This document shows positions 43,910-55,874 of a stretch of DNA of 64,000 nucleotides, one piece after another. Source of the DNA: Magicicada septendecula (Eukaryota > Arthropoda > Insecta > Hemiptera > Cicadidae); assembly GCA_034769895.1 (NCBI GenBank), contig CM068371.1:406703969-406767968 (forward strand). Reading direction: 5' to 3'. Made by a program: the position numbers and the translations under genes. Numbering within the stretch: position 1 is the first letter of the stretch; each line of letters opens with the position of its first letter. The notes below the pieces were generated by a model. The model saw nothing but the letters and a program-made list of their open reading frames with translations. It was not told where the DNA came from and did not search any database.

Positions 43910-44324
43910 AACTTTTATGTTTTTACCCACAAAAAGTTTTGTGTTCCGAGTAGGAGTGAAATAATTATATTTACACATGGTTTTGTTTACATCAGGCTCC
44001 ACTCTAAGAGTGAACAAACTTTATATGTCAAGTATGATAAAATTTTGTAAAATATTTTTAGCTTTGCCTTACATGCGTAGACGAAGGTTGTTTTTCATGG
44101 GGGCCAAAAAAGTACAATATCTAGTACAAAAGTACTAACTGTAGTCACCCTGCACCCCGCCGGCAATTTTTATCAACATGACACATGGTATTCAACGATG
44201 CCCACAAGTTGGCAGGGTCTGGGAAACTTGGCACATGTTGTTAAATATGACATTAAGCTATATAAATATATACATTATAACAAAATATATTATTCATTGT
44301 GTGTGGTCTCCAAGTTGCATCAAT

Positions 44325-44455
44325 TAATTGACAATGGGTAGATACCTGATTATATTTTCCTTCATGCAACTTTAATCATTAGGTACCTAACGACTGAAGT
44401 CACATGAAGAAAAATATAATCAGGTATCTACCTATTCTCAAAATATATTCCATTC
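44325..44455. repeat. Inverted repeat hairpin
   Basis: Arms of about 40-45 bp centred on GGTAGATACCTGATTATATT (44338-44357) and its inverse (about 44410-44430) with about 50 bp between. It could be a small MITE or a fold-back piece; no target duplication was assigned. Confidence 0.65.
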
Positions 44456-44576
44456 ATATTAAATTGTTTATTACCAGTTGCAGTGTGCCAGGAACTTTCA
44501 GTAATAAATAAAATTTTGTCATTTTGGCACCCCCTAGTGTGGCACCCGGGGCACATTCCCACTTTGTCCCCCCCTG

Positions 44577-47500
44577 TTATGTAGCTGTGGCAGCTGTCAC
44601 TAAAATGTCATAAGGAAGATTACAATTAATTGGAGCTTAAGGATTATACATATTATATTAATTTACCATGGTTGTATAAATATGATTTCACTCTAAAATA
44701 ACAACAAATACCTTCCTTTGCCTATTTTAGAATTTGCTTTTAGGACTACTTGCAGACAATTTTTGATATTTATCAAAATAGTTAATTCATGCCAGTAGTT
44801 ACTGCTATTTCACAGTAGTCTTATCATACAAAAACATACAAAGCAACTTGTTTGTCTCTGTTGCATCTGATTCTACAACCTCACTCAAATAGGATCTGAG
44901 GAATAGTCATCTAAAATATAGAACAGTGATATGACTCTTTTGGCAGTCTTTTTTCTTAAAACTTAAGATAACCTTGCTGTGTGTGTATGTTGAAAGTGTC
45001 TTAAACTCAACTCTACATAGCATACTATATCATTAAGTTATTATGTTTAAGTTTTTTTTGTATTATTTTAGAGCTGTGTGTTGAGAAAATATTGAGTATA
45101 TTTGGGAATACGTTTTAACATAATTCCTTAACATACAAAATCTGGGATTCTACTTGAGTTCCAAACACACATAAAAATTAAAATACCTGATACATAGCAT
45201 TCACCTTCAGGTACAAATTACTTACTATAAAAAAGCGAGAAAAAATTTACCAACTGTAAAATAATAAAATACACCATACCACACATAAATTATGGAAGTA
45301 AACAATTACTTTTATAATTTTAACATTAAATGGCTTATGGCCTATGTATTATTAATTGTAATACGTAAATTGCTCAGTCAAGAGTTTTAATATTTTTTAT
45401 GAGATTAAGGTGTGGTTAGACTAATTTACAAAGACCAAAAAACCATGCACAACGTTGCCCTAAGTATATCCGATAGTACAGTTTACATCCACACCATTGG
45501 CTAGAAAGTTAACCTAAAAAAATTAATAAACAAACAAACATGAAATACAAGGCTTCCACATATTTATTTATTTATCTATTCTGGTATCCAAATTTGTTAG
45601 TTAAAACTGTTGTGTATTTCAGTAAAACAACATATTACAGCAGGGTTAAGATGTATTATTCCACTTACGTTTTACAAAAACGTCTTCTCAAATGAGAACG
45701 AAAAATCGTGTAAAGTATATTCATTTTATGTTAACTCATGGACACTGTAACGTATTTACATTTAATTATTTATAACTAAACGTTTTCTAAAATTAATGCA
45801 CACTAATAACAATACTATTTCTCTGGTTTAAAAGAATATTTGCAAATGAATTTTGATGGTTACTATGGGCTAAATTATTAAAGAAACCTGGATTGAAGAA
45901 GAAACTTCCTAATCAAACTTAGAAGTAAACAGACTTCACTTGCGCTACAAAAAATGCTATATAAATATAAATTTTGTAATATGCCGTGTTACACTTACGA
46001 CAGCTTAAATGATTACTTTCTCTGATAATGCGATTTATTTCTCAAATAAGTATTCACTAACTACAACTATTCATACGGACGTCACTTAACCGCGTACAGT
46101 CCTACTTCACTGTTTGGACGTGACCTTGTCAAAAACAACAGAAAACAGCTGTCCTGTAATATAATCAGCTGCTTGATTTCATATCGCTTCCAAACATAAC
46201 AGCTGAGAAAATAAATAGAAGAAAGTAATGGTGCAGTTAAGGACAGTCCGTTAATAATTTTGTTTCGTAGTTCACAGCTGCAAAACGGGATTCGTATGGT
46301 GAGTATTAAGTTTTTCGTCAACCACAAAGTATGGTTTCATGAATTCTGGCGGTATTAACGTTATAAAACATTTTTAAATACAATTTTGAAATATGTTAAG
46401 ATGTTTCTTTTTTTCAGCTAACATTTTTTGCAGGTGTGTAAAACATGCAAAAAATTGAATAAGATTTTGTACATTTGAATACATTATATATAGATGTTTA
46501 TATTTGTGTCTTAGAATATCATAAATATAATCATTTTAACCACAATAACGTATTTATGTATTGTTACAGAAGCATTTAAATAGGAAAGACACAAGTCTTG
46601 TTTATTGTTTAAAAATTAACTGTCAAAATTTCATGTAGATGTGTATGTTATTATGTGCATTCTATTTAAGTACTGCTTTATCGAAATTTTTGTACTTATG
46701 CAATTCGAATTATAAAGGTAAAAATGTTAGTAGTGTATTGCTACATCATTGAAAACAAATACAGTGCTTGGGTTTTCTATAGTTATGTGGAGAATAGTAA
46801 TTAATATTTGTCTTTTTTTATAATGTGAAATGATTCTTTGACAGTTGTGAACACTATATATTAGGTAGTTCATATTTTTATTAATCAGATTAACTACATT
46901 TTTTAGTTAGTATCTTTTAAATAAACACCACTACCTTTGTTTTAGGAGTCTATTTTAATTGAAGTGACAGTTTCATCATTATAAAGAGGAAATGATATGA
47001 TCCTTCTTTGTTTTTTACATATTTGAGTGTGCATTTCATATTGTGTAATGTGGTGCTGGACAGACTTTTAAATTCTATTCTGACTTCTGATGACAATACG
47101 TTGTAATGTGTTACTCCATCAGTTTTTAGAAGGATGACTTTGCACAGCTACCAATTGTATTTTTATTATAGACATTATGTATTCTCAAAACCTTGTGTGT
47201 TTCAGAAGAAGAAAAAGAATTCTTTTCATTTTATATTTAATGTGTTATTTGCATTTCAGATGTACTTATTGGCAGTGTGTAGGCCCAATGTTTTAGTGCT
47301 AAGATTTTTGGATTACAGAATGTTGATAAGGCGGCATTGGTTGAAAAAGGGGGGATAATTTACAGGTGCCTATAAGGACAACATTTGAGGGAAAGAAACT
47401 TAAACATTTTGTAGTATAATTTGTACCGTAATATTGTCATGGAAGATGCAAGTTAGGGTTTTTAATGTGAATTATTATAGGGTAGTTATTAATATACAGT

Positions 47501-48437
47501 CATTTTTCATAACTATTATATAAAGATCGTATGTTGTGGGTGCTTATGTGTAGTCGGTTACAGTTATTTTCTGTGTTGTATTATCACAGAGATGGGGTCT
47601 GATGGAGATTTCTTCAGTATCCTATACTGGAACAGAAACCTATGCTGGGGTTTTGACCCCAGTGTTTTGAACATTAGTGATACTTGTATCCTCCTCTCAT
47701 CTCTCCCCAATGTGTAGGTGATCTATAAGAGAGAAGTGGGGTTTCTGTATGTTAAGTGAAACTGTTATTTTGAGTTACTGGATTAAGGTAGTGAAGAAAC
47801 ACGTATCTGTGGCATGGTTTCACTATAAAAGGGAAGGTATCATGAGAGAAAAGTTCCTATTGTATCCCATAGGTACCACATGTCACAGTATAGCATACCT
47901 GAAGATATTCCAAATAGCCTGTTGTGGATATAGACTTGTCATTTAGGCTAGCCTTTTTATAAATGCATTGGAGAGACAAGCTCACTGCTTACTTGCCAGT
48001 CATAATTCTGACATCCTCCTTTTTGTCAGAAAGAACTAGGCCTAATATTTTAGCAATTCAGCTAGTCACAAAATGCTGAGCGAACACCATACAGACCTCT
48101 TGTGGGACATGAATCCATAGACTGTTCCATCTACATGTTATCCAATAATTGTATCTGCTGATTAGAATTGCTGTTTTTTACACAGAAAACAAAGTTATGA
48201 GTTTTAAAGGATGTGAATGTGTCTAGTGTGAGATCATAGATAATAGAACAATGGAGCAGATTATTCATGTCAATTATCTTGGGAACAATATGGTTGTGTT
48301 AGAGGTAATGGTAGGCATGTTGACAGCAAAATCAACAAGTTTTGGATGATATGCCCAAAACACTAAAGAACAACATTAGGAAGAATACAAAGCTACAATT
48401 TTATAACATCGCCAGACTAGCTTTGTTATGTGGACAT
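44577..48437. other. Intergenic or intronic sequence, no gene supported
   Basis: Reading frames here are short and without recognisable domains. The only hint of a gene is a GC-richer stretch at 46070-46300 with GACGTCAC and a splice-donor-like ATG-GTGAGT near 46297-46305, and an acceptor-like pyrimidine tract ending in CAG near 46419. This is too weak to call an exon. The right edge is the TyD LTR start. Confidence 0.45.
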
Positions 48438-51436
48438 TGTTACAACACAAATAAGCCAACCCAGTACCAGGGATAAAAACTATAATTATAAAAGTAAATA
48501 TACTTCATATCAAATAAAATATTTAAATATAAATAAAATATAAAAATTATAACACGACAAACGACGACATTACCCAACCCAAGTGATTGACCCAACAACA
48601 ACAAACAAAAGAAGAAGGGAACCACGAAACATAAACAAGGAAAAAGGTGATTGACCAAACAAACAGGAACTAACAAAAGAAGGGAAGAAACCAGAACCAA
48701 AGAAGAATAAAGACAATTAAAGGAAGTGAATGAATTCCTACAACTAAATGAAATTAAACCAGACGAGAAGAGGAGAAGACAATTGAAGATGAAGGAGAAG
48801 AGGAAGAATTAAGAGGAAATGAAGTGAAAGCAAGAAATAACAAACACCACATATAAAAGGGAGAAATGGTATACTCAAAGATAGCATATTGTAAATAAAC
48901 CCCAATAATTATCCACTAATGGAAATAAATATTGTTGTAAATGAGATAATGTATATACCTGTTTTAAACAAAAAACAGTAAAAAAATAACTTAGTAAAGA
49001 AAAGTACACTAACCCAAATATTAAAGTTAGATGTAGTGAAAGATGTAACAAAATGTCATTAATAATAAGTATAACTCTAAATGAAAGAAATAGTGAGAAA
49101 TAGAAAGAGAAATAATTATAGGGATTACCCACTAAAGAACACTTAGTATAAACAGTGAAAAAGTGCAATAGTGTATGTGTAAAAACCCCAAAGGGTAGTG
49201 ATAAAGAAGGTATGCTAATTAAATTATAGTTAACTATAAATAATTTAAAAGTGAAGGGGAGGCATAAATGGGAATAGTGTAAGATATAGAATATAAATAT
49301 TATGAAAAATAGTGAATGATAATGAAAATAAACACTTAATAAATCTATAAAGAACACTAAAGATTTAACAGTGGAAAATAATAGTGAATAAGTAGGTTGT
49401 GAAAAATAGTATTAATCACAATGGTAATTAAAACCAAAAACATTAGTAATAAGTTTAGAAATATGTAAACATATTTAAAAGGTAGAATCCCAGGAAAGAG
49501 TAAATTGAAGGTGTTAACATGGAGGGAATGTAAAGATTGTTTAAAAGTTAAGGAGTTAGAGACAAATCAAAGACACCCATGTTATAAGGGATAGTTATAA
49601 ATTTCATAAAAGTGATGTTGTTTATCACAATAAAAATAATATGTATTATAAACAAAAATTAGCAAATAATAAGTTCAAAGGAAGTGATGATGTTTCTCAC
49701 TCAACGTAATAGCAAAAGAATGAAATATATGTGAAACCAACAGTAACTAATAACTTATAAAGAATTGTTCGTTTTAATGTTATGAATAGGATATGGCTGA
49801 AAGAAACTTGCAGTCCATAAGCCTAATTGGTATGTTTTAAATATTAAGATAGAGAAAACTATATTGACATGTAATCAGAACACAAACAGAATCAAAATGC
49901 AACACAAACAATTATAATAACAAAGTAAAGCCCATCAGGCTGAATTGAAATGTAATTTAAATGAAATAAGTCAAATACCATAATGGCTACTTAAGCCTAT
50001 GAAAATGCATAACTGTCAGACACACACAAATATCAATTGTAACAAATTCACAAGGAAATTTACAAATCTAAGGCAAGTAAATAGCCAGTAATTATGTGTA
50101 AATCATTTTAAAAGAGAAATGTTATTATAAAGGTTTAAATTAAAGGAGATATGTAATTTATCAAATGTCAAAATAATTAGACTAAAGTTAATGTATAATA
50201 GAATATGACCTTATGAGGTATCGTTTTAAACTTTGAAAGGAAATAAAGACAATAGTGATATTATTTATTACCCAGAAGGGATGACAGAAGAATAAAATCA
50301 GTCAGAAAATATATAATAAATTTGAATAACAATTTCAAATATCTTAACAATGCTTTTAATCTCGGCCTTAACCAATCAAAGGATTACTGTTACCATAGAA
50401 ATGGGCCGTTGGATACTAATTTTCCATTAAATTTATTAGACTTGAAAAAATGACGCGTGGGTAAGCAGTACGCCAGTGGGTAAGATTGAGATGACCAAAA
50501 TTTTGCTTTAAAAAGTTCAAAAGACATTTAGAAGACGACAGTATGGACCATTGACGAGTAGATGAAGAGCATCGAATATTAACCGATGTCCAGGAACCAA
50601 ATAAACCAAATTAAATAGTAGAAATTCCCAAGACGAGATAGAAGAAGATGCCAGCAGCTTAAATCAGCCCAAAATTGATGAATTTCCATTATCCCTGAAT
50701 GACAACACATCGTAACCTTCTGAACTGATAAGTATCAATTAAATGAAATAATCCCAAGAATAAAAACACATTAAATATTTCTCAAATCAATCAAAATTTC
50801 TCACTATTAAACCAAATTCATTTTCTTTCAAAGGTTGAATAAATATAAACTTACGTAAACAATTATTAACTTGGAAATAACCTCGCATTAGAGTGCGAAT
50901 TTTGTAACAACTAATACGACACTACCGAACAATTTGTAAGAACACTTTATACAATATATGTACGGATAAGGTACGGTAGTGTACTTTTGTAATGTAACCA
51001 GCTATTATGTTTTATTTATAATCCAAAGAACCCCAGATTTTGAACAGATTAAAATATTGTGTGTAAACAGAAGCCATGTCAGCGTCAGTATAGTTAATTC
51101 AAAATCAATTTCGCCAACCTAGAGATATATATGTTTCATGTTCTAAGCCGGAGCAATTTTATTAAAAAACAATTTATAATACCTTTGTCATATTGATTAA
51201 TGACCAAATTAGAATTAAATTTACAGTACAGAGTATTAACATTGTTTTATTTCGTAGGAAGTTGTATCATATAGGTGTGTTAGCAATTTTTACTAAGTAA
51301 CCAACTAGCGCTCTTGCCGAGCGGGCAATATAACAAGCAGTACAGCGGCGGGAATCATTTGAACGCTCCAGCCGTCAACGCTGACAACACCTATTTAACT
51401 TGTAAAATCACAAATTTAATTGTTTTAAAATAAACA
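48438..51436 (+). repeat. TyD 5' LTR (2999 bp)
   Basis: Starts TGTTACAACACAAATAAGCC, ends TAAACA. Homology with the TyB LTR and reversed TyA LTR runs the whole length, for example the block with ATTACCCACTAA and ACCCCAAA near 49125-49195. The minus-strand ORF at 48875-49357 is antisense to the LTR. Confidence 0.8.
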
Positions 51437-51439
51437 ATT

Positions 51440-51456
51440 TGGCACCACCCGGGATT
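51440..51456 (+). other. TyD primer binding site
   Basis: TGGCACCACCCGGGATT; differs from TyA and TyB by one base (GCG to GCA). Confidence 0.75.
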
Positions 51457-51684
51457 CGCAACCCCTATGAATAAACTGGTAGGTTGTACTGATAATTGAG
51501 ACCACACTACAGACTTCAGTAGTGACAACCATTATTGTAACGACCGGTGTGAGGCGAACACACCACACTAACACTTTCTACACATAAAAAACAAGTGTAC
51601 ACATTTTACAGATACGACAAGAACGAGTAGTTACAGATTGGCGACCAACATAGTGAGGCTAGAAAAGGATGACTAGCGGCGGTT

Positions 51685-53571
51685 ATGAATAGACATAGTA
51701 TGGTTACAAGACTCAAAAGTAAGGAAGCATCAAACCAAGAAGAAATGGAAGAAGTTGAGGAAATGATTGGAGGATTGTTTGAAGAACATCCACAGGAGGA
51801 CCAACTGGAAAATCCAAATCTACCGGAACCAGAAGTAATAGTAAACAACCAACCAGACAAACCGACCGAAGAGACAAGATGGGATTGCATGATGAGGATG
51901 ATGATGGAGCAATTCGGACAAGCAAAAGAACAGAGAAAGGAAGACAAGGAAGAAATGAATAAAAAATTAGAATCATTAAGAAGGGAAGACAGGGAGTTCT
52001 TGAATGAAAAACTGGACCGAAACAGTGAAGAATTGAAGAAGCAAATCAAGGAGAACATGGAACGTCTGAATAACAAAATGGAGAGCAACCATGAAGCCCT
52101 GAAGAGAAGTCAGGAGACGTTGGAAAAGAAGAGTGAAGAGCTGAAGAAACAGATCAAGAAGGATCTGGAAATAGTAAATGAAAAGATTGAAAATAGTAAT
52201 GATACTCTCCAACGGAAATTGAAGGAAGACAGTGAAAAAACCAAGGAGGAATTGAAACAACAACTGGTCGAATGTCAGGAGGAGATCAGGCAAACGGTAA
52301 CAGAAACAAATGAGACGGTGATACAAGTCCGGGAAGAGTTAAACAATAAAATCAGCAATGTCGAGGAGGAAGGTAGATTGAGAGCGACAGAATTCTATCA
52401 AGTCACCACCGAAGAATGCCAGAGAAATAAACAGGAGGTGATTAAGAAACTGGAGGAGAGGCATCAAGAAATACAGATAGATGTAAATAATCATGTGGAA
52501 AAGGTATACACCGCCATCAATAAAATAGACGGACAAACCAAAGAAAACAAGGAGAAGATCCAGGGAATCAGCCAAAGGGAGAGACAAATGCAGGAAGAGC
52601 TGGATGCACTGAGGGAGAAACCCTGCCATAATACACACATAGTAACCAGCGAGAATAGAGAGGTGATCAAGTTCCGCAGTTACCGGAGGAATCCAATAGA
52701 ATTCCTCAAAAGAGTAGAGGAGCTAATAGAGAAAAATAGGGAAACCAGGTGGTCAAGCGTGAGAAGCCTCATAGACGAAATGTTCCGAGACACCCACGAC
52801 AACTGGTGGACAGCGACTCGACCTGAAATCAATGATACTCAGGAATTTAAAAGACAATTCCGGGAAAAATATTGGTCGGAGTCCACCCAAAATGTAGTCC
52901 GTAATGACATTAGTAATGGGAGATACGAACCATAAGCAGGACACACTCTAACGTCCTACTTTTTAGGAAAGGTGTGTTTAACCCGAAACCTAGAACCCAA
53001 GATACCTGAGGAATCTTTGGTGATACAGCTTGGGTACCATTATGAGGAAGCTGTACAGAAAGCCAGGAGGCAAGGGCAAATAAAGACGACCCAAGGAATG
53101 GCAAGTTTGTTGGAGGACCATGAGAACGATGGACAATACAAGCAAAATTGGCTAATGAATCAACGGTATAACAAATGGAGTGATAATAATAATGTACCCA
53201 ATGTCAACCTACCATACAATCACACACAGAACGGCAACCGGAACAATGTGAACCGGAACAGTAACAACTACAATAATGAACACCCATTTAACAGGAATAC
53301 ACAGAATCATTCTCCGAATAACCAACCATCTAACAGAGGTCCACCAAACAATTATCTGGGAAACCAAAATAACAACAGGAAAATCCCAAATAATAATCAA
53401 CCAAACCATAGCTACAGGGGAGCTGAAACGGACCAACGCTTAAATGGTCACCCCAACAACAATAACTACTATGGCAACCGGTACAATCCTAATTATCAGT
53501 ACAACCGGGGACCCGGGGGAAACCAAAATAGAAACGACGGCAGACGCCAAGTAAATTTCGTTTATGGGCGT
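51685..53571 (+). pseudogene. TyD gag, one stop, interrupted by TyE
   Basis: Begins MNRHSMVTRLKSKEASNQEE after a leader resembling that of TyA. A long charged coiled coil (about residues 60-310, repeats like LKKQIKENMERLNNKM) is followed by the conserved capsid-like block NPIEFLKRVEELI, DNWWTATRPEI and KYWSESTQNVVRN. A TAA at 52933-52935 (probably from CAA) breaks the frame just before the LTSYFLGKVCL segment. The same frame continues through an Asn/Gly/Arg-rich tail without a zinc knuckle to RRQVNFVYG, where TyE begins. Closest in the window to TyA gag. Confidence 0.85.
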
Positions 53572-55603
53572 TGTAACGTCACAGAACGTTCCATAAAGGA
53601 AACTTAGCAAAAAGGTAACGTCAAGTTAGCAAAATATTTACCTATACCATGTATGGCTGGAGCCAATCAACCAGTACAAAAATAATCATATCTGGCTAAA
53701 TATTTACAAAATGCTAACAAAAATAAAATAGAATGGTACAATACTTCAGTATACCTTAAAAACGAACAAACTCAGTTGAAAATAAAGTCAATTATAAAAG
53801 AATTTAACTTATAAGAGTGAGATTTGTCACACTATGAAAAAGGACATCTCAAGACCAATCAATGATGCTATGTCATCCTGTAATAAAAATAATATATGTA
53901 AAGAGTAACCAGGTATCACAAAAGATAGACAATATAATAAACTCTGAGTGTACACTAGTGAAATACTACATATATTAAAGAAAGAGACTAATTATTGTGT
54001 TATAACATTAACAAAAAATCTAGGCCATGAGCAGAGGCCATGTAAAATTGTAATTATTTATGTATTATCTATGTTAAAATTTGTTTGTTTTGTTATAGGA
54101 AGGTAGTAATGTTGGATGTTCAGATTGTGGAAGAGACATAATACTTTCACAACAATTTTTTGTTATAAAAATTGAATTTTCATGACAACAACCCCAAGGT
54201 GGGAGTTGTATATTGTGTTACTTATTAGACTTAATTTAATTAAAAACCAATCATAATTAGTATCACTAGATTCAGTTGAAAACAGAGAATCTAAACGTAA
54301 TAATGGCATACAAATTGTGAGTACTAATGTAAAACTGTTTGATAAATACCAGAGTAATTTTTGAAATATCCTTAGTATGAAGAATAAGAAATTCGTTCTA
54401 AAAGCTTCGACGGAAGTTAAAATTGTTCCATGACATTCCATTTCGTTTATTCTCGAACAATCTAGAAAGAATTTTTACACAAATATACCGGAAGTCGATG
54501 AAAACAATCAGCCTGAATTAGTATAAAAGAGAGACCAAATTCGACCCAAAAACACTTGAAACTTGAACTCCAGAACTGATGCATCACCCACGACACTGAT
54601 CAACGCAGCTAAGGCGAAACCGAGAGGCGAGAAATCGACAAGACACGAAGAAAGGCTTTTCCCGTACATAGACAAACAGACTGACATAACCTCTACAAGA
54701 ATCTACGCCAATGTGTTGCTGAAATAGAGCAGCGACACGGCAAATTTTAATAGAAATCACGCAGTCAGAACGTCAACGGCCCAGGAGGGACCAAAACTTT
54801 AAATAGAGAACCATTTCTGCGGTGTTCGCATAGACTGACTAACTTGACAATAATCCCCTTAACGTAAACAAACAAACACCAAGCCTTTCTCTCGACTACA
54901 TGGGAATCAGCGCTGCGGCGGCCAATTTCTGAATCAACGCGAAACAGATGATTTGTAGCGGCGGCGTTTGAACGATAATCTACTGCCAAACGTTTTCACA
55001 AAAAGTGCGGAAATAGTAAATGATCGCAATTTTGACTTAAAATAGATTCAGTGCACACATGAAGAGGCGAGATTGAAAAACTACCCGAGAGGAGTGTCCT
55101 GTGCGAGATTAATTAACCATTGGAACGTGAGTTACCAAAATTAAAGTCATTTTTTACCTGGTTACATTTATCACACAGTTGTACTACACATGCCACACAC
55201 ACCTTCAAATCACTTAATTTTTTCTTGTAAAGCGTCTTATTGATATGTCTTGGTAGTTCAAAGGAGTCACGTCCTGAGAGTAAAGATTTTTTCATATATT
55301 AAACTCATGCTTTTCAACTGAGTAAAAAATTGAAAACACTAGCCGATACTTGATTGGATATATAAAATTGTCAATAATAATAATAATAATAATAATAATA
55401 ACTCGTGAATTTTTTTCTCTGCAATTTTATAAATTTTATATGAATGTTAGTCCTTCAGACGATTTGTTGTTTTTTGAAGAATCATTAAACTTACCTGATT
55501 TTTTCAAGCTAAACTGACTTGTTTATACTTTTTCATAGAAGTAAGATTTGAAAATTTTAATTACTTTAATAATCACATTTATTTCTTGGAACAAACGATT
55601 CCA
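53572..55603 (+). repeat. TyE 5' LTR (about 2032 bp)
   Basis: Begins TGTAACGTCACAG directly where TyD gag breaks off and ends GATTCCA two bases before the PBS. TATAAAA is at 54522-54528, a likely core promoter. No second LTR is available for confirmation. Confidence 0.65.
54522..54528 (+). promoter_or_regulatory. Candidate TATA box of the TyE LTR
   Basis: TATAAAA followed by GAGAGACC. Transcription would start about 30 bp downstream, leaving a long R-U5 leader of about 1.05 kb. Sequence match only. Confidence 0.4.
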
Positions 55604-55605
55604 AG

Positions 55606-55615
55606 TGGCGCCCAC
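55606..55615 (+). other. TyE primer binding site
   Basis: TGGCGCCCAC, two bases after the LTR end. It shares TGGCGCC with the other elements here but then diverges. Confidence 0.7.
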
Positions 55616-55874
55616 AAAAAACATAGTATTAAGTTGTGTTACAGGACTACATCACCGCAGAGGATCCAGTCAACAGTAAGTAACAAAAGTGCGCGGAGGT
55701 AACGCCCGACATTTTACAACACAATTACAACACACTTTTTCTTTCGTTATAAGTTGACGACTCCAACAGTGGGGTTAAAAGGAGAGCATTATTTTCTTTT
55801 TGTTATAAATTGGCAGCCCAACTAGTGAGGCTTGAAAAAGACGGAACAAGCCCGGCAACTACCAACAGATCAAA

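Larger units (their letters stand above)
43669..43971. mobile_element. Fold-back Penelope-like element tail
   Basis: Inverted arms 43669-43804 and 43834-43971 flank a 29-bp spacer. Both arms match the PLE-1 tail in outline (CCGAGT, a run near GTAAAACTTTTA, a CTGAAGA or CTGTAGA core, GAAA). To the left, the minus-strand continuation GACACGTCATGGACAAC matches 63274-63290, so the arm continues into PLE sequence for about 45 bp more. An outer inverted repeat of hAT-internal sequence (about 43351-43390 and 43980-44020) suggests target sequence was copied too. Confidence 0.7.
42482..44576 (-). mobile_element. hAT transposon remnant
   Basis: Ends read CCAGGGCCGCAA on the left and CCCCCTG on the right (CAGGG-type inverted ends, typical of hAT). 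They are flanked by TTATGTAC and TTATGTAG, an 8-bp duplication with one mismatch, the hAT signature length. Near the left end is the hAT dimerisation domain on the minus strand. A fold-back PLE (43669-43971) and a hairpin (44325-44455) sit inside. A (TCA)n run is at about 42555-42582. The rest of the transposase is lost. Confidence 0.7.
48438..53571 (+). mobile_element. TyD: Ty3 element (LTR, PBS, gag), interrupted by TyE
   Basis: Plus-strand relative of TyA and TyB. The 5' LTR, PBS, leader and gag are present; TyE entered gag near its Asn-rich tail, so pol would lie beyond TyE and outside the window. The LTR start is the same as TyB's. Confidence 0.85.

Noticed and set aside
48875..49357. 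160-residue minus-strand ORF in the TyD LTR
   Set aside because: Antisense low-complexity frame equivalent to the one in the TyA and TyB LTRs.
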